Shown: positions 1 to 5,873, counted from the stretch's first letter. The stretch is 9,072 nt of DNA from URNF01 sp045649855 (GCA_045649855.1 JAZRQN010000096.1:1-9072); one strand, 5' to 3'. Program-made: numbers and translations. Notes: a model not told the origin generated them from the letters alone.

Positions 1-1
1 T

Positions 2-43
2 ATGGTGCGTCTGATCAAAAAGGAATTGTTTGACGCGGAATAA
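2..43 (+). CDS. 3' end of an unidentified gene (partial)
   Basis: An open frame runs in from the left edge and ends at a TAA (41-43), giving the C-terminal residues MVRLIKKELFDAE. A strong hairpin with a T-run begins 17 bases after the stop, which suits a real gene end. The visible tail is too short to identify a family, and the other frames here cannot be excluded. Confidence 0.35.
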   Translation: MVRLIKKELFDAE

Positions 44-59
44 ACATATACAAAAAGAA

Positions 60-89
60 AAAAGACCATCCCGATTGGGATGGTCTTTT
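60..89 (+). terminator. Rho-independent terminator after the left-edge gene
   Basis: The arm AAAAGACCATCCC (60-72) pairs perfectly with 77-89 across a GATT loop and ends in TCTTTTG. It lies 17 bases after the stop of the left-edge gene. It reads as a hairpin with T-rich ends in both directions, so it can also stop leftward transcription from the tRNA side. Confidence 0.75.
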
Positions 90-92
90 GAT

Positions 93-112
93 TGGCGGAG
101 AAGGAGGGACTT
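93..112 (-). pseudogene. Truncated tRNA-Ser 3' end
   Basis: Read on the minus strand this is the last 20 bases of tRNA-Ser(GCU), comprising the end of the T arm, acceptor strand CTTCTCC, discriminator G and CCA, identical to 312-331. The D arm, anticodon arm and 5' acceptor strand are absent, so it cannot make a tRNA. It is best seen as part of the duplicated 53-base repeat. A heavily decayed second tRNA gene is less likely, because only scattered short matches continue past position 112. Confidence 0.7.
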
Positions 113-278
113 ACCTTTTCCCGCCCTCTTGCGGTGCCCGACTCTGTCTGCAGCGGTGAAACCGCTTTGCCAATCGTCGACCGCTACGCCAACCCTTTCT
201 CCCTGTATCCGCCACAGGCGGCGGTCGAAAGCGTTGCCCGCGCCTGCGGCGCTCGGGTTCATGCACTTTCTACAAAAC
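113..278. other. GC-rich, hairpin-rich segment between the direct repeats
   Basis: No convincing gene is present. The two overlapping open frames here have no ribosome binding site and run into the tRNA gene. Small hairpins are visible: AGCGGT 152-157 with 161-166, CCGCC 209-213 with 217-221, and GCGCC 240-244 with 248-252, all with 3-base loops. TCGACCGC (177-184) can also pair with 221-228, which competes for one base with the second hairpin. The dense pairing suggests a structured RNA or the core of a small repetitive element. No known RNA family was recognised. Confidence 0.45.
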
Positions 279-308
279 AAAAGACCATCCCGATTGGGAT
301 GGTCTTTT
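279..308 (-). terminator. Terminator of the leftward serine tRNA unit
   Basis: A 13-bp perfect stem with a 4-base loop begins 3 bases after the CCA end of tRNA-Ser(GCU) on the minus strand. It is followed by TTTTGTTTTGT in the direction of transcription. It has the same sequence as the hairpin at 60-89. Confidence 0.75.
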
Positions 309-331
309 GATTGGCGGAGAAGGAGGGACTT
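279..331. repeat. Direct repeat, right copy: terminator plus tRNA-Ser 3' end
   Basis: This is an exact copy of 60-112. Here the repeat is joined to the intact tRNA-Ser(GCU) gene, and its first 30 bases form that gene's terminator. It is therefore the parental copy, or the one that kept the whole tRNA. Confidence 0.85.
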
Positions 332-402
332 GAACCCTCGCGCCGGTTACCCGACCTACGCCCTTAGCAGGGGCGCCTCGTCACCAACTTGAGTACTTCT
401 CC
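312..402 (-). tRNA. tRNA-Ser(GCU)
   Basis: On the minus strand the acceptor arm GGAGAAG (402-396) pairs with CTTCTCC (322-316), followed by discriminator G (315) and encoded CCA (314-312). The anticodon stem CGCCC/GGGCG encloses CTGCTAA, giving anticodon GCT (plus-strand 366-368), which reads AGC and AGU. The long variable arm and the T arm GAGGG-TTCAAGT-CCCTC are those of a class II serine tRNA. No promoter lies directly upstream, so it is probably co-transcribed with tRNA-Ser(UGA), 60 bases away. Its 3' end is duplicated at 93-112. Confidence 0.96.
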
Positions 403-412
403 GTATATAACA

Positions 413-439
413 AAAACAGGTGCAGTGATCAGCTGTTTT
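413..439 (-). other. Weak hairpin between the two leftward tRNA genes
   Basis: AAAACAG (413-419) can pair with CTGTTTT (433-439) across a 13-base loop, with a short T-run on the minus-strand exit. It could be a leaky terminator or a processing site between tRNA-Ser(UGA) and tRNA-Ser(GCU). A full terminator would leave the second tRNA without a visible promoter, so complete termination is unlikely. Confidence 0.25.
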
Positions 440-462
440 GTCTATTCTGTTTTTTAGAAAGA

Positions 463-551
463 TGGGGGAGAGAGTGGGATTCGAACCCACGGCTCCTTTC
501 AGAGTCACTGGTTTTCAAGACCAGCTCCTTAAACCGCTCGGACATCTCTCC
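463..551 (-). tRNA. tRNA-Ser(UGA)
   Basis: The acceptor arm GGAGAGA (551-545) pairs with TCTCTCC (473-467). The anticodon stem CTGGT/ACCAG encloses CTTGAAA, giving anticodon TGA (plus-strand 515-517), which reads UCA and, by wobble, UCG. The variable arm is long, and the T arm GTGGG-TTCGAAT-CCCAC is canonical. CCA is encoded at 465-463. The discriminator base at 466 is C on the tRNA strand, whereas the two neighbouring serine tRNAs have G. It is the first gene after the leftward promoter at 569-597. Confidence 0.96.
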
Positions 552-568
552 GGATAGGCAACGGCAAT

Positions 569-597
569 ATATTAGCACGCTTTTATATGTTTGTCAA
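569..597 (-). promoter_or_regulatory. Sigma-A promoter for the leftward serine tRNAs
   Basis: On the minus strand a perfect -35 TTGACA (597-592) is followed by a 17-base spacer and a -10 TAATAT (574-569). Transcription would start close to 562, about ten bases before tRNA-Ser(UGA). It is divergent from the promoter at 639-667. Confidence 0.85.
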
Positions 598-638
598 GAT
601 AAGGTTTGGAAAAAATAAAATTATTTTGCTTTTTCCTC

Positions 639-667
639 TTGACTTTTGACATTCTTTTCATTATAAT
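639..667 (+). promoter_or_regulatory. Sigma-A promoter for tRNA-Ser(GGA)
   Basis: A -35 TTGACT (639-644), a 17-base spacer and a consensus -10 TATAAT (662-667) lie 24 bases before the tRNA. A second TTGACA at 646-651 is spaced too closely to the -10 to be used with it. Confidence 0.85.
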
Positions 668-691
668 GACTAAGCGCTTAAAAAACGACAC

Positions 692-782
692 GGAGAGATG
701 GCTGAGCTGGCCTAAGGCGCACGATTGGAAATCGTGTAACGGTTAACCCCGTTCGAGGGTTCGAATCCCTCTCTCTCCGCCA
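692..782 (+). tRNA. tRNA-Ser(GGA)
   Basis: The acceptor arm GGAGAGA pairs with TCTCTCC and is followed by discriminator G and encoded CCA (780-782). The anticodon stem CACGA/TCGTG encloses TTGGAAA, giving anticodon GGA (727-729), which reads UCC and UCU. A long variable arm and the T arm GAGGG-TTCGAAT-CCCTC complete a class II serine tRNA. It has its own promoter upstream and a terminator 3 bases downstream, so it forms a single-gene unit. Confidence 0.96.
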
Positions 783-785
783 AAC

Positions 786-814
786 AAAAAGACACCCAAT
801 CGGGTGTCTTTTTT
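786..814 (+). terminator. Rho-independent terminator of tRNA-Ser(GGA)
   Basis: AAAAAGACACCC (786-797) pairs with 802-813 across a 4-base loop and ends in a run of six T (809-814). Confidence 0.9.
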
Positions 815-909
815 GTGTTTACAGCACCGTTTTCACGTTTGTACATCGTGCGGTTGATTGCGCGTGTTGTTTTACTATTTTTTCAAGCGCCGTATCTTTT
901 TGTGATTTG

Positions 910-918
910 TGGTATACT
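910..918 (+). promoter_or_regulatory. Extended -10 promoter for the MaoC-like gene
   Basis: TGG-TATACT is an extended -10 element; no good -35 is visible 17 bases upstream. Transcription would begin near 925, just before the GAGG ribosome binding site at 926-929, so the leader would be only about 12 bases. The position argues against the upstream TTG at 907 as the start codon, because that codon would lie upstream of the start of transcription. Confidence 0.55.
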
Positions 919-936
919 AATCACAGAGGTGATACC

Positions 937-1374
937 GTGTATTTTGAAGAATTGACAGTGGGGCAGTCGGTGAAAACCGCGCCCGTTACCATCCGAAAAG
1001 AAAAAATGATGGCGTTTGCCCGTGAGTATGACCCCATCCCGTTGCATACCGATGAGGTGTATGCCAAAACCACTCCGTTTGGCGATTTGATCGCGCCTGG
1101 CGTGATGTCCTTTATGTCGGTGTGGGCGAAATACTTGGAAGAGGATTTCATCGGTCGTGAATTGATCGCAGGATTGTCCACCAAGATCGAATGGTTAAAA
1201 CCCGTATACGCGAACGACGAGCTGACAGGAGAGGTAACCATTACCGATCTTATCAAACGAAATTCCAAAAACGGACTTGCGTTGATTTCGGTGAAGGTGT
1301 ATAATCAACACGGAGATTTGGTGCTGAAAGACGTTACCGAAGCGGTGGTTAAGTGCAAACCTTGTGAAGGGTAA
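937..1374 (+). CDS. MaoC-like hot-dog fold dehydratase/hydratase
   Basis: The 145-residue protein is a single hot-dog domain of the MaoC / (R)-specific enoyl-CoA hydratase type. Members of this family hydrate trans-2-enoyl thioesters to (R)-3-hydroxyacyl thioesters, or carry out the reverse dehydration, in the cytoplasm. The hydratase-2 motif is clear at residues 27-39 (FAREYDPIPLHTD), with D32 and H37 as the expected catalytic pair, followed by the usual FGDLIAPG at 48-55. The length suits a single-domain family member. I chose GTG 937 as the start because the sequence GAGGTGA sits at 926-932 and the domain starts at once (VYFEELTVGQ). An in-frame TTG at 907 lies upstream of the likely transcription start. 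It is followed after 17 bases by a small membrane protein gene, apparently in one operon. The real acyl substrate cannot be told: no other fatty-acid or polyhydroxyalkanoate gene is in view. Confidence 0.9.
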   Translation: MYFEELTVGQSVKTAPVTIRKEKMMAFAREYDPIPLHTDEVYAKTTPFGDLIAPGVMSFMSVWAKYLEEDFIGRELIAGLSTKIEWLKPVYANDELTGEVTITDLIKRNSKNGLALISVKVYNQHGDLVLKDVTEAVVKCKPCEG

Positions 1375-1391
1375 TTGGTCGGGGTGAGCGT

Positions 1392-1709
1392 ATGAAACGA
1401 AAATTATTACGATTGATACCGTATATCCTCTGCTTGGCGGTCGCGTTTTATGCGCTGCCGCCGCTTTCGGGCGATAAGAGCGTTGTGATTGCCGTGCTGG
1501 TATTGGCAGCACCTCTGCTTGCCTGCTTGTGTGCGGTTGTGTACGGCATCCGCGAAGGATTTGACGGACTGTTGCCGCTTGCCGCCGCGTTGCTGTTTGC
1601 CCCTACGATATTCCTGTATTATAATGCTCCCGCGTGGGTATACATCCCCATCTACACAGCGGTCGTGCTGTTAGGTAACGGCATCGGCAGGGTGTTTCAT
1701 AAAAAATGA
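1392..1709 (+). CDS. Small four-helix membrane protein, function unknown
   Basis: The 105-residue protein has a basic N-terminus (MKRKLLR) and is almost wholly hydrophobic. Likely membrane helices are at about 8-24, 30-52, 58-77 and 80-98, with a short basic tail (RVFHKK). No catalytic motif, cysteine pair or known family signature was recognised. A GGGGTG ribosome binding site (1381-1386) precedes the ATG at a suitable distance. It follows the MaoC-like gene by 17 bases and ends just before a strong terminator, so the two are probably co-transcribed. Sharing a transcript does not show a shared pathway. It is unlikely to be a shadow frame, given the hydrophobic periodicity, ribosome binding site and terminator. 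Confidence 0.75.
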   Translation: MKRKLLRLIPYILCLAVAFYALPPLSGDKSVVIAVLVLAAPLLACLCAVVYGIREGFDGLLPLAAALLFAPTIFLYYNAPAWVYIPIYTAVVLLGNGIGRVFHKK

Positions 1710-1718
1710 TACATATTG

Positions 1719-1753
1719 AAAAACACGGACAGAAGGCTGTCCGTGTTTTTTTT
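1719..1753. terminator. Bidirectional terminator between convergent genes
   Basis: AAAAACACGGACAG (1719-1732) pairs perfectly with 1737-1750 across an AAGG loop and ends in a T-run to 1753. The same hairpin read leftward ends in five T, so it serves both the membrane protein gene and the leftward regulator, whose stop codon (1754-1752) overlaps its edge. Confidence 0.9.
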
Positions 1754-2534
1754 ACTCTGCAAAATACCGTCTGCGGAAACTCTTGCGATACGCACCGGGG
1801 GTGCTGCCTGTTTTTGCTTTGAACACCTTGCTGAAATACTGCTGGTTGGCAAACCCTGTTTGTTCGGCAACCAGCGCAATGGGGATATCACTGCTCCACA
1901 GCAGTTTCTTTGCCGCAGCAACCCGAATATCGGTGAGATGCTCGTGAGGGGTTACGCCGCACGTTTTGGTGAAGATGGTATGGAAATATGTGGCGCTCAA
2001 ATTGACCGCCGCGCAAATATCCGACAGGGACAAGGGGGAGGCGTAGTGCTGTTCCATAAATCGTTTGGCGATGCTGACTACGTCGGTATCTCCACTCGTT
2101 CCCGACACGGCATCTTGCAACACCGTATCGATGAGTTCACTCACCTTGGCGCAAAGCAGGAGTTTGCTCGCTTTTGCTTCTTTGATTGAAATGACCTCTT
2201 CAAACAATGCACGCAGACGTTTCGGGTTGGTCGCTTTGAAATAGCTCGGCGCGGCATCCAGCAAATTTTCCAGTTCCCCGTCCACTCCCAACTTTAAAAA
2301 CATGGTGTTAAACGGCAACTGGCTGTGTCGTTTTTGTCCGGGTCGCGCAATCTGGATGTGGTCCGCACGAATCGGAAACGCCTCGCCGTCGCAATAGGTG
2401 AAACCTGCATCGGTGAGATAATATTCGATTTCATACCGTCCGCACCGCCGCTCAGGGGAAACGGTCATATTCGAAAATTCACTGCCGTCAAAGCAACCGC
2501 AGTTCAATCCGTAATACATGCCAAACAAACTCAT
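1752..2534 (-). CDS. AraC/XylS-family transcriptional regulator
   Basis: The protein has 260 residues, typical for the family. Residues 1-110 look like the cupin-type effector-binding domain, with alternating beta-like segments and a region (IRADHIQIARPGQKRH, 55-70) like that of sugar-sensing AraC proteins. Residues 150-255 form the double helix-turn-helix domain: the first HTH is near 168-189 and the second near 217-239, ending in the family signature GFANQQYFSKVFKAKTGSTPGAYR (shown in parts: GFANQQYF 227-234, FKAKTG 238-243, PGAYR 246-250). The ATG at 2534 is preceded by a GAGG ribosome binding site. It is transcribed divergently from the DUF5107-TPR gene across 111 bases, the usual layout for a local activator, so that gene is its most likely target. 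The effector is unknown; a sugar or oligosaccharide is a reasonable inference. Confidence 0.93.
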   Translation of the reverse strand: MSLFGMYYGLNCGCFDGSEFSNMTVSPERRCGRYEIEYYLTDAGFTYCDGEAFPIRADHIQIARPGQKRHSQLPFNTMFLKLGVDGELENLLDAAPSYFKATNPKRLRALFEEVISIKEAKASKLLLCAKVSELIDTVLQDAVSGTSGDTDVVSIAKRFMEQHYASPLSLSDICAAVNLSATYFHTIFTKTCGVTPHEHLTDIRVAAAKKLLWSSDIPIALVAEQTGFANQQYFSKVFKAKTGSTPGAYRKSFRRRYFAE

Positions 2535-2551
2535 ATTTTCGCCTCGCAGTA

Positions 2552-2591
2552 AGATTTTATAAAAACAAAGTAGATTTTTATCTATAAAACA
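2552..2591. promoter_or_regulatory. Candidate operator of the AraC-type regulator
   Basis: AGATTTT occurs at 2552-2558 and again at 2572-2578, exactly 20 bp apart. That is close to two helical turns, as expected for half-sites bound by the two subunits of an AraC dimer. The second copy also lies in an inverted repeat, TAGAT (2571-2575) with ATCTA (2580-2584). The block lies just upstream of and next to the -35 position of the DUF5107-TPR promoter, where an activator would bind. Confidence 0.45.
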
Positions 2592-2611
2592 GCCTTTTCA
2601 TACGATATACT
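2583..2611 (+). promoter_or_regulatory. Promoter of the DUF5107-TPR gene
   Basis: A good -10 TATACT (2606-2611) is present, but the -35 position 17 bases upstream reads TATAAA, a poor match to TTGACA. A weak -35 beside repeated AraC-like half-sites fits a promoter that depends on an activator. Confidence 0.5.
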
Positions 2612-2645
2612 AACATAAAATAATACAAACGTAAAGGGGATTTAT

Positions 2646-5600
2646 ATGGAAAAGGTTATTGCGAGAGTCGAAAAACTGTCTTTGCCCACCTACGCGGAAC
2701 CCGCACCGCAAGAACTGCCGATGTTTGCGGAAAACCGTGTGCATCAGCGCACCAGCGGCAACCCTTATCCCAATAAAGTGGTGATGGAGGTGGACCGTGT
2801 CCACCGCGAAGAAAAAGAATATACCGTTGTCCGTTTGGAAAACGAATACATCCAAGTGCTCATTCTGCCCGAGATCGGCGGCAGAGTGTACGCCGCGAAA
2901 GATAAGACTACGGGATATGATTTCTTTTATAAACAGCACGTCATCAAACCTGCGCTCATCGGTGCGCTGGGCTCTTGGGTGTCGGGCGGTGTGGAATTCA
3001 ACTGGCCGTTCCACCACAGAGCGAGCGGTTATATGCCGTGCGATTTTGCCTTGGAAGAACTGGAGGACGGCACTGCTGTCTGCCACCTGTCCGAGCACGA
3101 CCCCATCGACCGTATGAAAGGTATGGTCAGCATCGTTCTGAAACCGGGAGAGGCGCGTTTTGAGACCCGTATGCGTCTGTATAACCGCACCGATCTGCGA
3201 CATTCGTTCTTGTGGTGGGAGAATGCCGCCGTTCCTGTCAACGAGCAGTATCAGATCTTTTTCCCGAAAGACGTTTCGTATGTCAACTTCCACTATCTCA
3301 AATCCCGTTGCACCTATCCCGTAGCAGGCAACTGCGTATATAACGGCATCACGATGAAAGAAGCGCGCGACATCTCGATGCATAAAAACACCACCGCCGC
3401 GACTTCGTATTTTTGCAGTGCCTCCGACTTTGATTTCTTCGGCGGCTATGACCACGGCAAGGAATGCGGTGTGGTACATATCGGCGACCACCACATAACG
3501 CCCGGCAAGAAAATGTTTACCTGGGGCTACTGCCAGTTGGCGCAGTCCTGGGAAAAAGCGCTCACCGATACCGACGGTCAGTATGCCGAATTGATGGCAG
3601 GTTCCTATTCGGACAACCAGCCGAACTTTGCCTGGCTGGAACCGTATGAAACCAAAGAGTTTTCGCAACATTGGTATCCCATTCAGAAAATCGGCATCCC
3701 CACCTTTGCCAACCTGGACGGTGCGATTGCGGTGGAGGGGGATACCTTGCGCGTGCAGATGACCCGTGCGTTCAAAAATGCCACCATCCGCGTGCGAAAC
3801 GGTGCAAACACCGTGTTCGAAACCACTTGCGATTTGGAGCCTGCCGTTTGTTATACGTTTGAAGTGGCAAAAATGCCGTTCCCTGCCAACATCCGCGTGG
3901 TTGCGGACGGGAAGGCAGTGCTGGATTATACCAATAAAACCTTTGACGAATACGTGATGCCCGATCCCATCACTGATACCCCTGCTGCTTGCGCTTTGAA
4001 AACAGCGGACGATCTGTATCTCGCCGGTGTGCATTTGGATCAGTACAGAGATCCTGCGATCAAAGCGGACGTGTACTTCCGTGCGGCGCTGGAGAAAAAT
4101 CCCGAACACGTACCGTCGCTGATTGCGTTGGCACGTTACGAATATGCACGCTTTGACTTTGATACTGCGCTGTCACTCATCAACCGTGCGGTAGCAAAAC
4201 TCTCCACCTACAACACGCGCTTTGAGAGCGGTGAAGCGTACTACGTGCAAGGTCAGATCCTGGAAGCGATGGGGGATGACAAGTGCGCATACGATGCGTA
4301 CCGCAAAGCCGCTTGGGCGCAGGATGTGATCGCGAAAGCGATGACCAGAGCTGCCATGTTGCAGTTGAAAAAAGGCGATTTGGACAAGGCAATCAGCGAT
4401 GCGGATACCGCACTCGCGTATGCCGGCAAAAACGGTCTTGCCGCTTGTGTGAAAGCAATCGCTTTGATAGCAAATGGGGATAGAGAGGATGCTCGCGCGG
4501 TGCTGAACGGCGTTCTCGCCGCCGATCCGCTCGATCGTATGGCGGCATATCTGCTCGGCAAAGAGGACTTTTATGAGGGCCTTGCCAGCAGTGCGTCGCA
4601 GACCTGTATGGATATCGCGTGCGATTTCTTGGATATGGGTCAGACCGCACTCGCCAAAGACATTCTCTGCGGTGTTGCGGAGAATTGCGACGGTGAGAGA
4701 ACCGCGATCCTCTATTATATGCTCGCCTATCTCGGCGAAGAAGCAGCACTCGAAGTCGCGCAGATCGCGCCTGTCGGTTTCACCTTCCCGTTCCGTTTGT
4801 ATGAGAAGAAAGCGCTCGAAGCGGCAGGGGATGAGAAAGCCAACCTGTTGCTTGGTTGTCTTCTGTATGCTAAACAGCACTACGCCGCCGCGACCAAGCT
4901 GTGGGAGGGCTGTGATGACTATATGGCGAAACGCAACCTTGCTGTCAGCTACTTCAGCCATATGAACAGACAGACGGAAGCACTGCCGCTGATGAAAGCG
5001 GTACTTGCCGACCGTCCCGATGACGAGGAATTGTTGTATGAAACCATCACGTTGATGGATAAATTGCGTGTGGATCCGGCCGAGAAGATCGCGCTCATTT
5101 TGGCGCACAAATTTACTCGCGATGACATCATCACCGAACTCGCCAAAGCCTACAACCAAAATATGCAACCCGACCAAGCACTGAAAGTGCTCGGCGGACA
5201 CACCTTTGTGCCGTGCGAGGGCGGTGAACACGCGATTGCTGACCAGTTTATCGTTGCACATCTCATTTTGGGTCTGCGCGAAATGGAAAAAGGCGATTAC
5301 AAAGCGGCACTCGAACTGTTTGTGAAAGGGCAGACTCTGCCGGATAACCTCGGCGCAGGCATCTGGAACCATTGCAAACTCATTCCGCTGCGCTATCAGG
5401 CGGCTCGTTGCTTGGAATTGCTCGGCGATAAAGCGGCAGCGGAGGATATTTACACCTATATTGCGGATACCGAAATTGAGTATTTCAGCAATATGCATTT
5501 GAAAGAACTGCCGTTCTATCAGGTGTGCAGCATGCGCCGCATCGGTCAGGATATTCGTGCACAGCAGACCGCCATTCACTATCGCCGCGAATGGGATAAG

Positions 5601-5828
5601 ATCCCGACCGTCACTGATAGCGGTTACTTCGGCACTACCCCGTTCTTTATTCCGTTTATGGATGAGCCTGCCCGCTTGCGCAAAGCGCAGCATTTGTACC
5701 TCTCGGGTATGATGTTGGCGGCGATGGGTGAGAGCGAGGAGGCTTCCGCTCGTGTGGCAGAGAGTGCCGCTCTTAACAACGATAATATGTTTGCGGTGGT
5801 GTATGCCACCCTCGGTATTACCGAATAA
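2646..5828 (+). CDS. DUF5107 domain protein with TPR repeats
   Basis: This 1060-residue protein has no signal peptide or membrane segment and should be cytoplasmic. Residues about 40-340 match my knowledge of DUF5107, a beta-sandwich domain related to galactose mutarotases and thought to bind or act on carbohydrates. Landmarks are LPEIGGRV (about 74-81), GGVEFNWPFHH (114-124) and HSFLWWENAAVP (186-197). E117 and E192 are acidic residues in conserved-looking motifs and could be catalytic; this is a guess. Residues about 340-450 look like a further beta domain. From about 456 to the end the protein is helical with tetratricopeptide-type repeats, for example 'GDLDKAISDADTALAYAG' and 'EKGDYKAALELFVKG', which usually bind a partner protein. 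Start: AAAGGGGA at 2633-2640 sits 5 bases before the ATG. It forms a single-gene unit ending in a terminator, and is divergent from the AraC-type regulator. Reaction, substrate and partner are unknown. Confidence 0.88.
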   Translation: MEKVIARVEKLSLPTYAEPAPQELPMFAENRVHQRTSGNPYPNKVVMEVDRVHREEKEYTVVRLENEYIQVLILPEIGGRVYAAKDKTTGYDFFYKQHVIKPALIGALGSWVSGGVEFNWPFHHRASGYMPCDFALEELEDGTAVCHLSEHDPIDRMKGMVSIVLKPGEARFETRMRLYNRTDLRHSFLWWENAAVPVNEQYQIFFPKDVSYVNFHYLKSRCTYPVAGNCVYNGITMKEARDISMHKNTTAATSYFCSASDFDFFGGYDHGKECGVVHIGDHHITPGKKMFTWGYCQLAQSWEKALTDTDGQYAELMAGSYSDNQPNFAWLEPYETKEFSQHWYPIQKIGIPTFANLDGAIAVEGDTLRVQMTRAFKNATIRVRNGANTVFETTCDLEPAVCYTFEVAKMPFPANIRVVADGKAVLDYTNKTFDEYVMPDPITDTPAACALKTADDLYLAGVHLDQYRDPAIKADVYFRAALEKNPEHVPSLIALARYEYARFDFDTALSLINRAVAKLSTYNTRFESGEAYYVQGQILEAMGDDKCAYDAYRKAAWAQDVIAKAMTRAAMLQLKKGDLDKAISDADTALAYAGKNGLAACVKAIALIANGDREDARAVLNGVLAADPLDRMAAYLLGKEDFYEGLASSASQTCMDIACDFLDMGQTALAKDILCGVAENCDGERTAILYYMLAYLGEEAALEVAQIAPVGFTFPFRLYEKKALEAAGDEKANLLLGCLLYAKQHYAAATKLWEGCDDYMAKRNLAVSYFSHMNRQTEALPLMKAVLADRPDDEELLYETITLMDKLRVDPAEKIALILAHKFTRDDIITELAKAYNQNMQPDQALKVLGGHTFVPCEGGEHAIADQFIVAHLILGLREMEKGDYKAALELFVKGQTLPDNLGAGIWNHCKLIPLRYQAARCLELLGDKAAAEDIYTYIADTEIEYFSNMHLKELPFYQVCSMRRIGQDIRAQQTAIHYRREWDKIPTVTDSGYFGTTPFFIPFMDEPARLRKAQHLYLSGMMLAAMGESEEASARVAESAALNNDNMFAVVYATLGITE

Positions 5829-5831
5829 AGA

Positions 5832-5863
5832 AAAAACGCCGATGCATCTGCATCGGCGTTTTT
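5832..5863. terminator. Bidirectional terminator between DUF5107-TPR gene and prfB
   Basis: AAAAACGCCGATGC (5832-5845) pairs with 5850-5863 across a 4-base loop, followed on the right by GTTTGTTTG. The left exit is also T-rich when read on the minus strand, and prfB ends 10 bases to the right, so it serves both genes. Confidence 0.9.
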
Positions 5864-5873
5864 GTTTGTTTGA

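Larger units (their letters stand above)
60..112. repeat. Direct repeat, left copy: terminator plus tRNA-Ser 3' end
   Basis: The 53 bases are identical to 279-331 (offset 219). The repeat starts with a 13-bp hairpin. It then carries, on the minus strand, the end of tRNA-Ser(GCU): part of the T arm, the 3' acceptor strand, discriminator G and CCA. Identity stops at 112/113, inside what is the T loop in the intact gene. A duplicated tRNA 3' end is the usual footprint of site-specific integration, but an unequal duplication would look the same. Confidence 0.85.

Noticed and set aside
93..180. A full but decayed second tRNA-Ser gene to the left of the core
   Set aside because: Identity with tRNA-Ser(GCU) ends at 112. 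Beyond it only short matches such as CCCGAC appear, not enough for an anticodon arm or 5' acceptor strand.
30..392. Open frames of 120 and 72 codons (30-392 and 92-310)
   Set aside because: They lack ribosome binding sites, read through both terminator hairpins and into the tRNA-Ser gene, and contain the repeated segment twice. They are translations of the repeat.
815..909. Possible extra gene or RNA between tRNA-Ser(GGA) and the MaoC-like gene
   Set aside because: No frame with a ribosome binding site, no strong hairpin beyond the tRNA terminator, and no well-spaced promoter other than the extended -10 at 910.
2610..4109. 499-codon frame antisense to the DUF5107-TPR gene
   Set aside because: It is an antisense shadow of strongly biased codons. 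It has no domain pattern of its own and the sense strand has the promoter, ribosome binding site and recognisable domains.
4173..5693. 506-codon frame antisense to the TPR part
   Set aside because: Same reason: it mirrors TPR-coding sequence and has no start signals.
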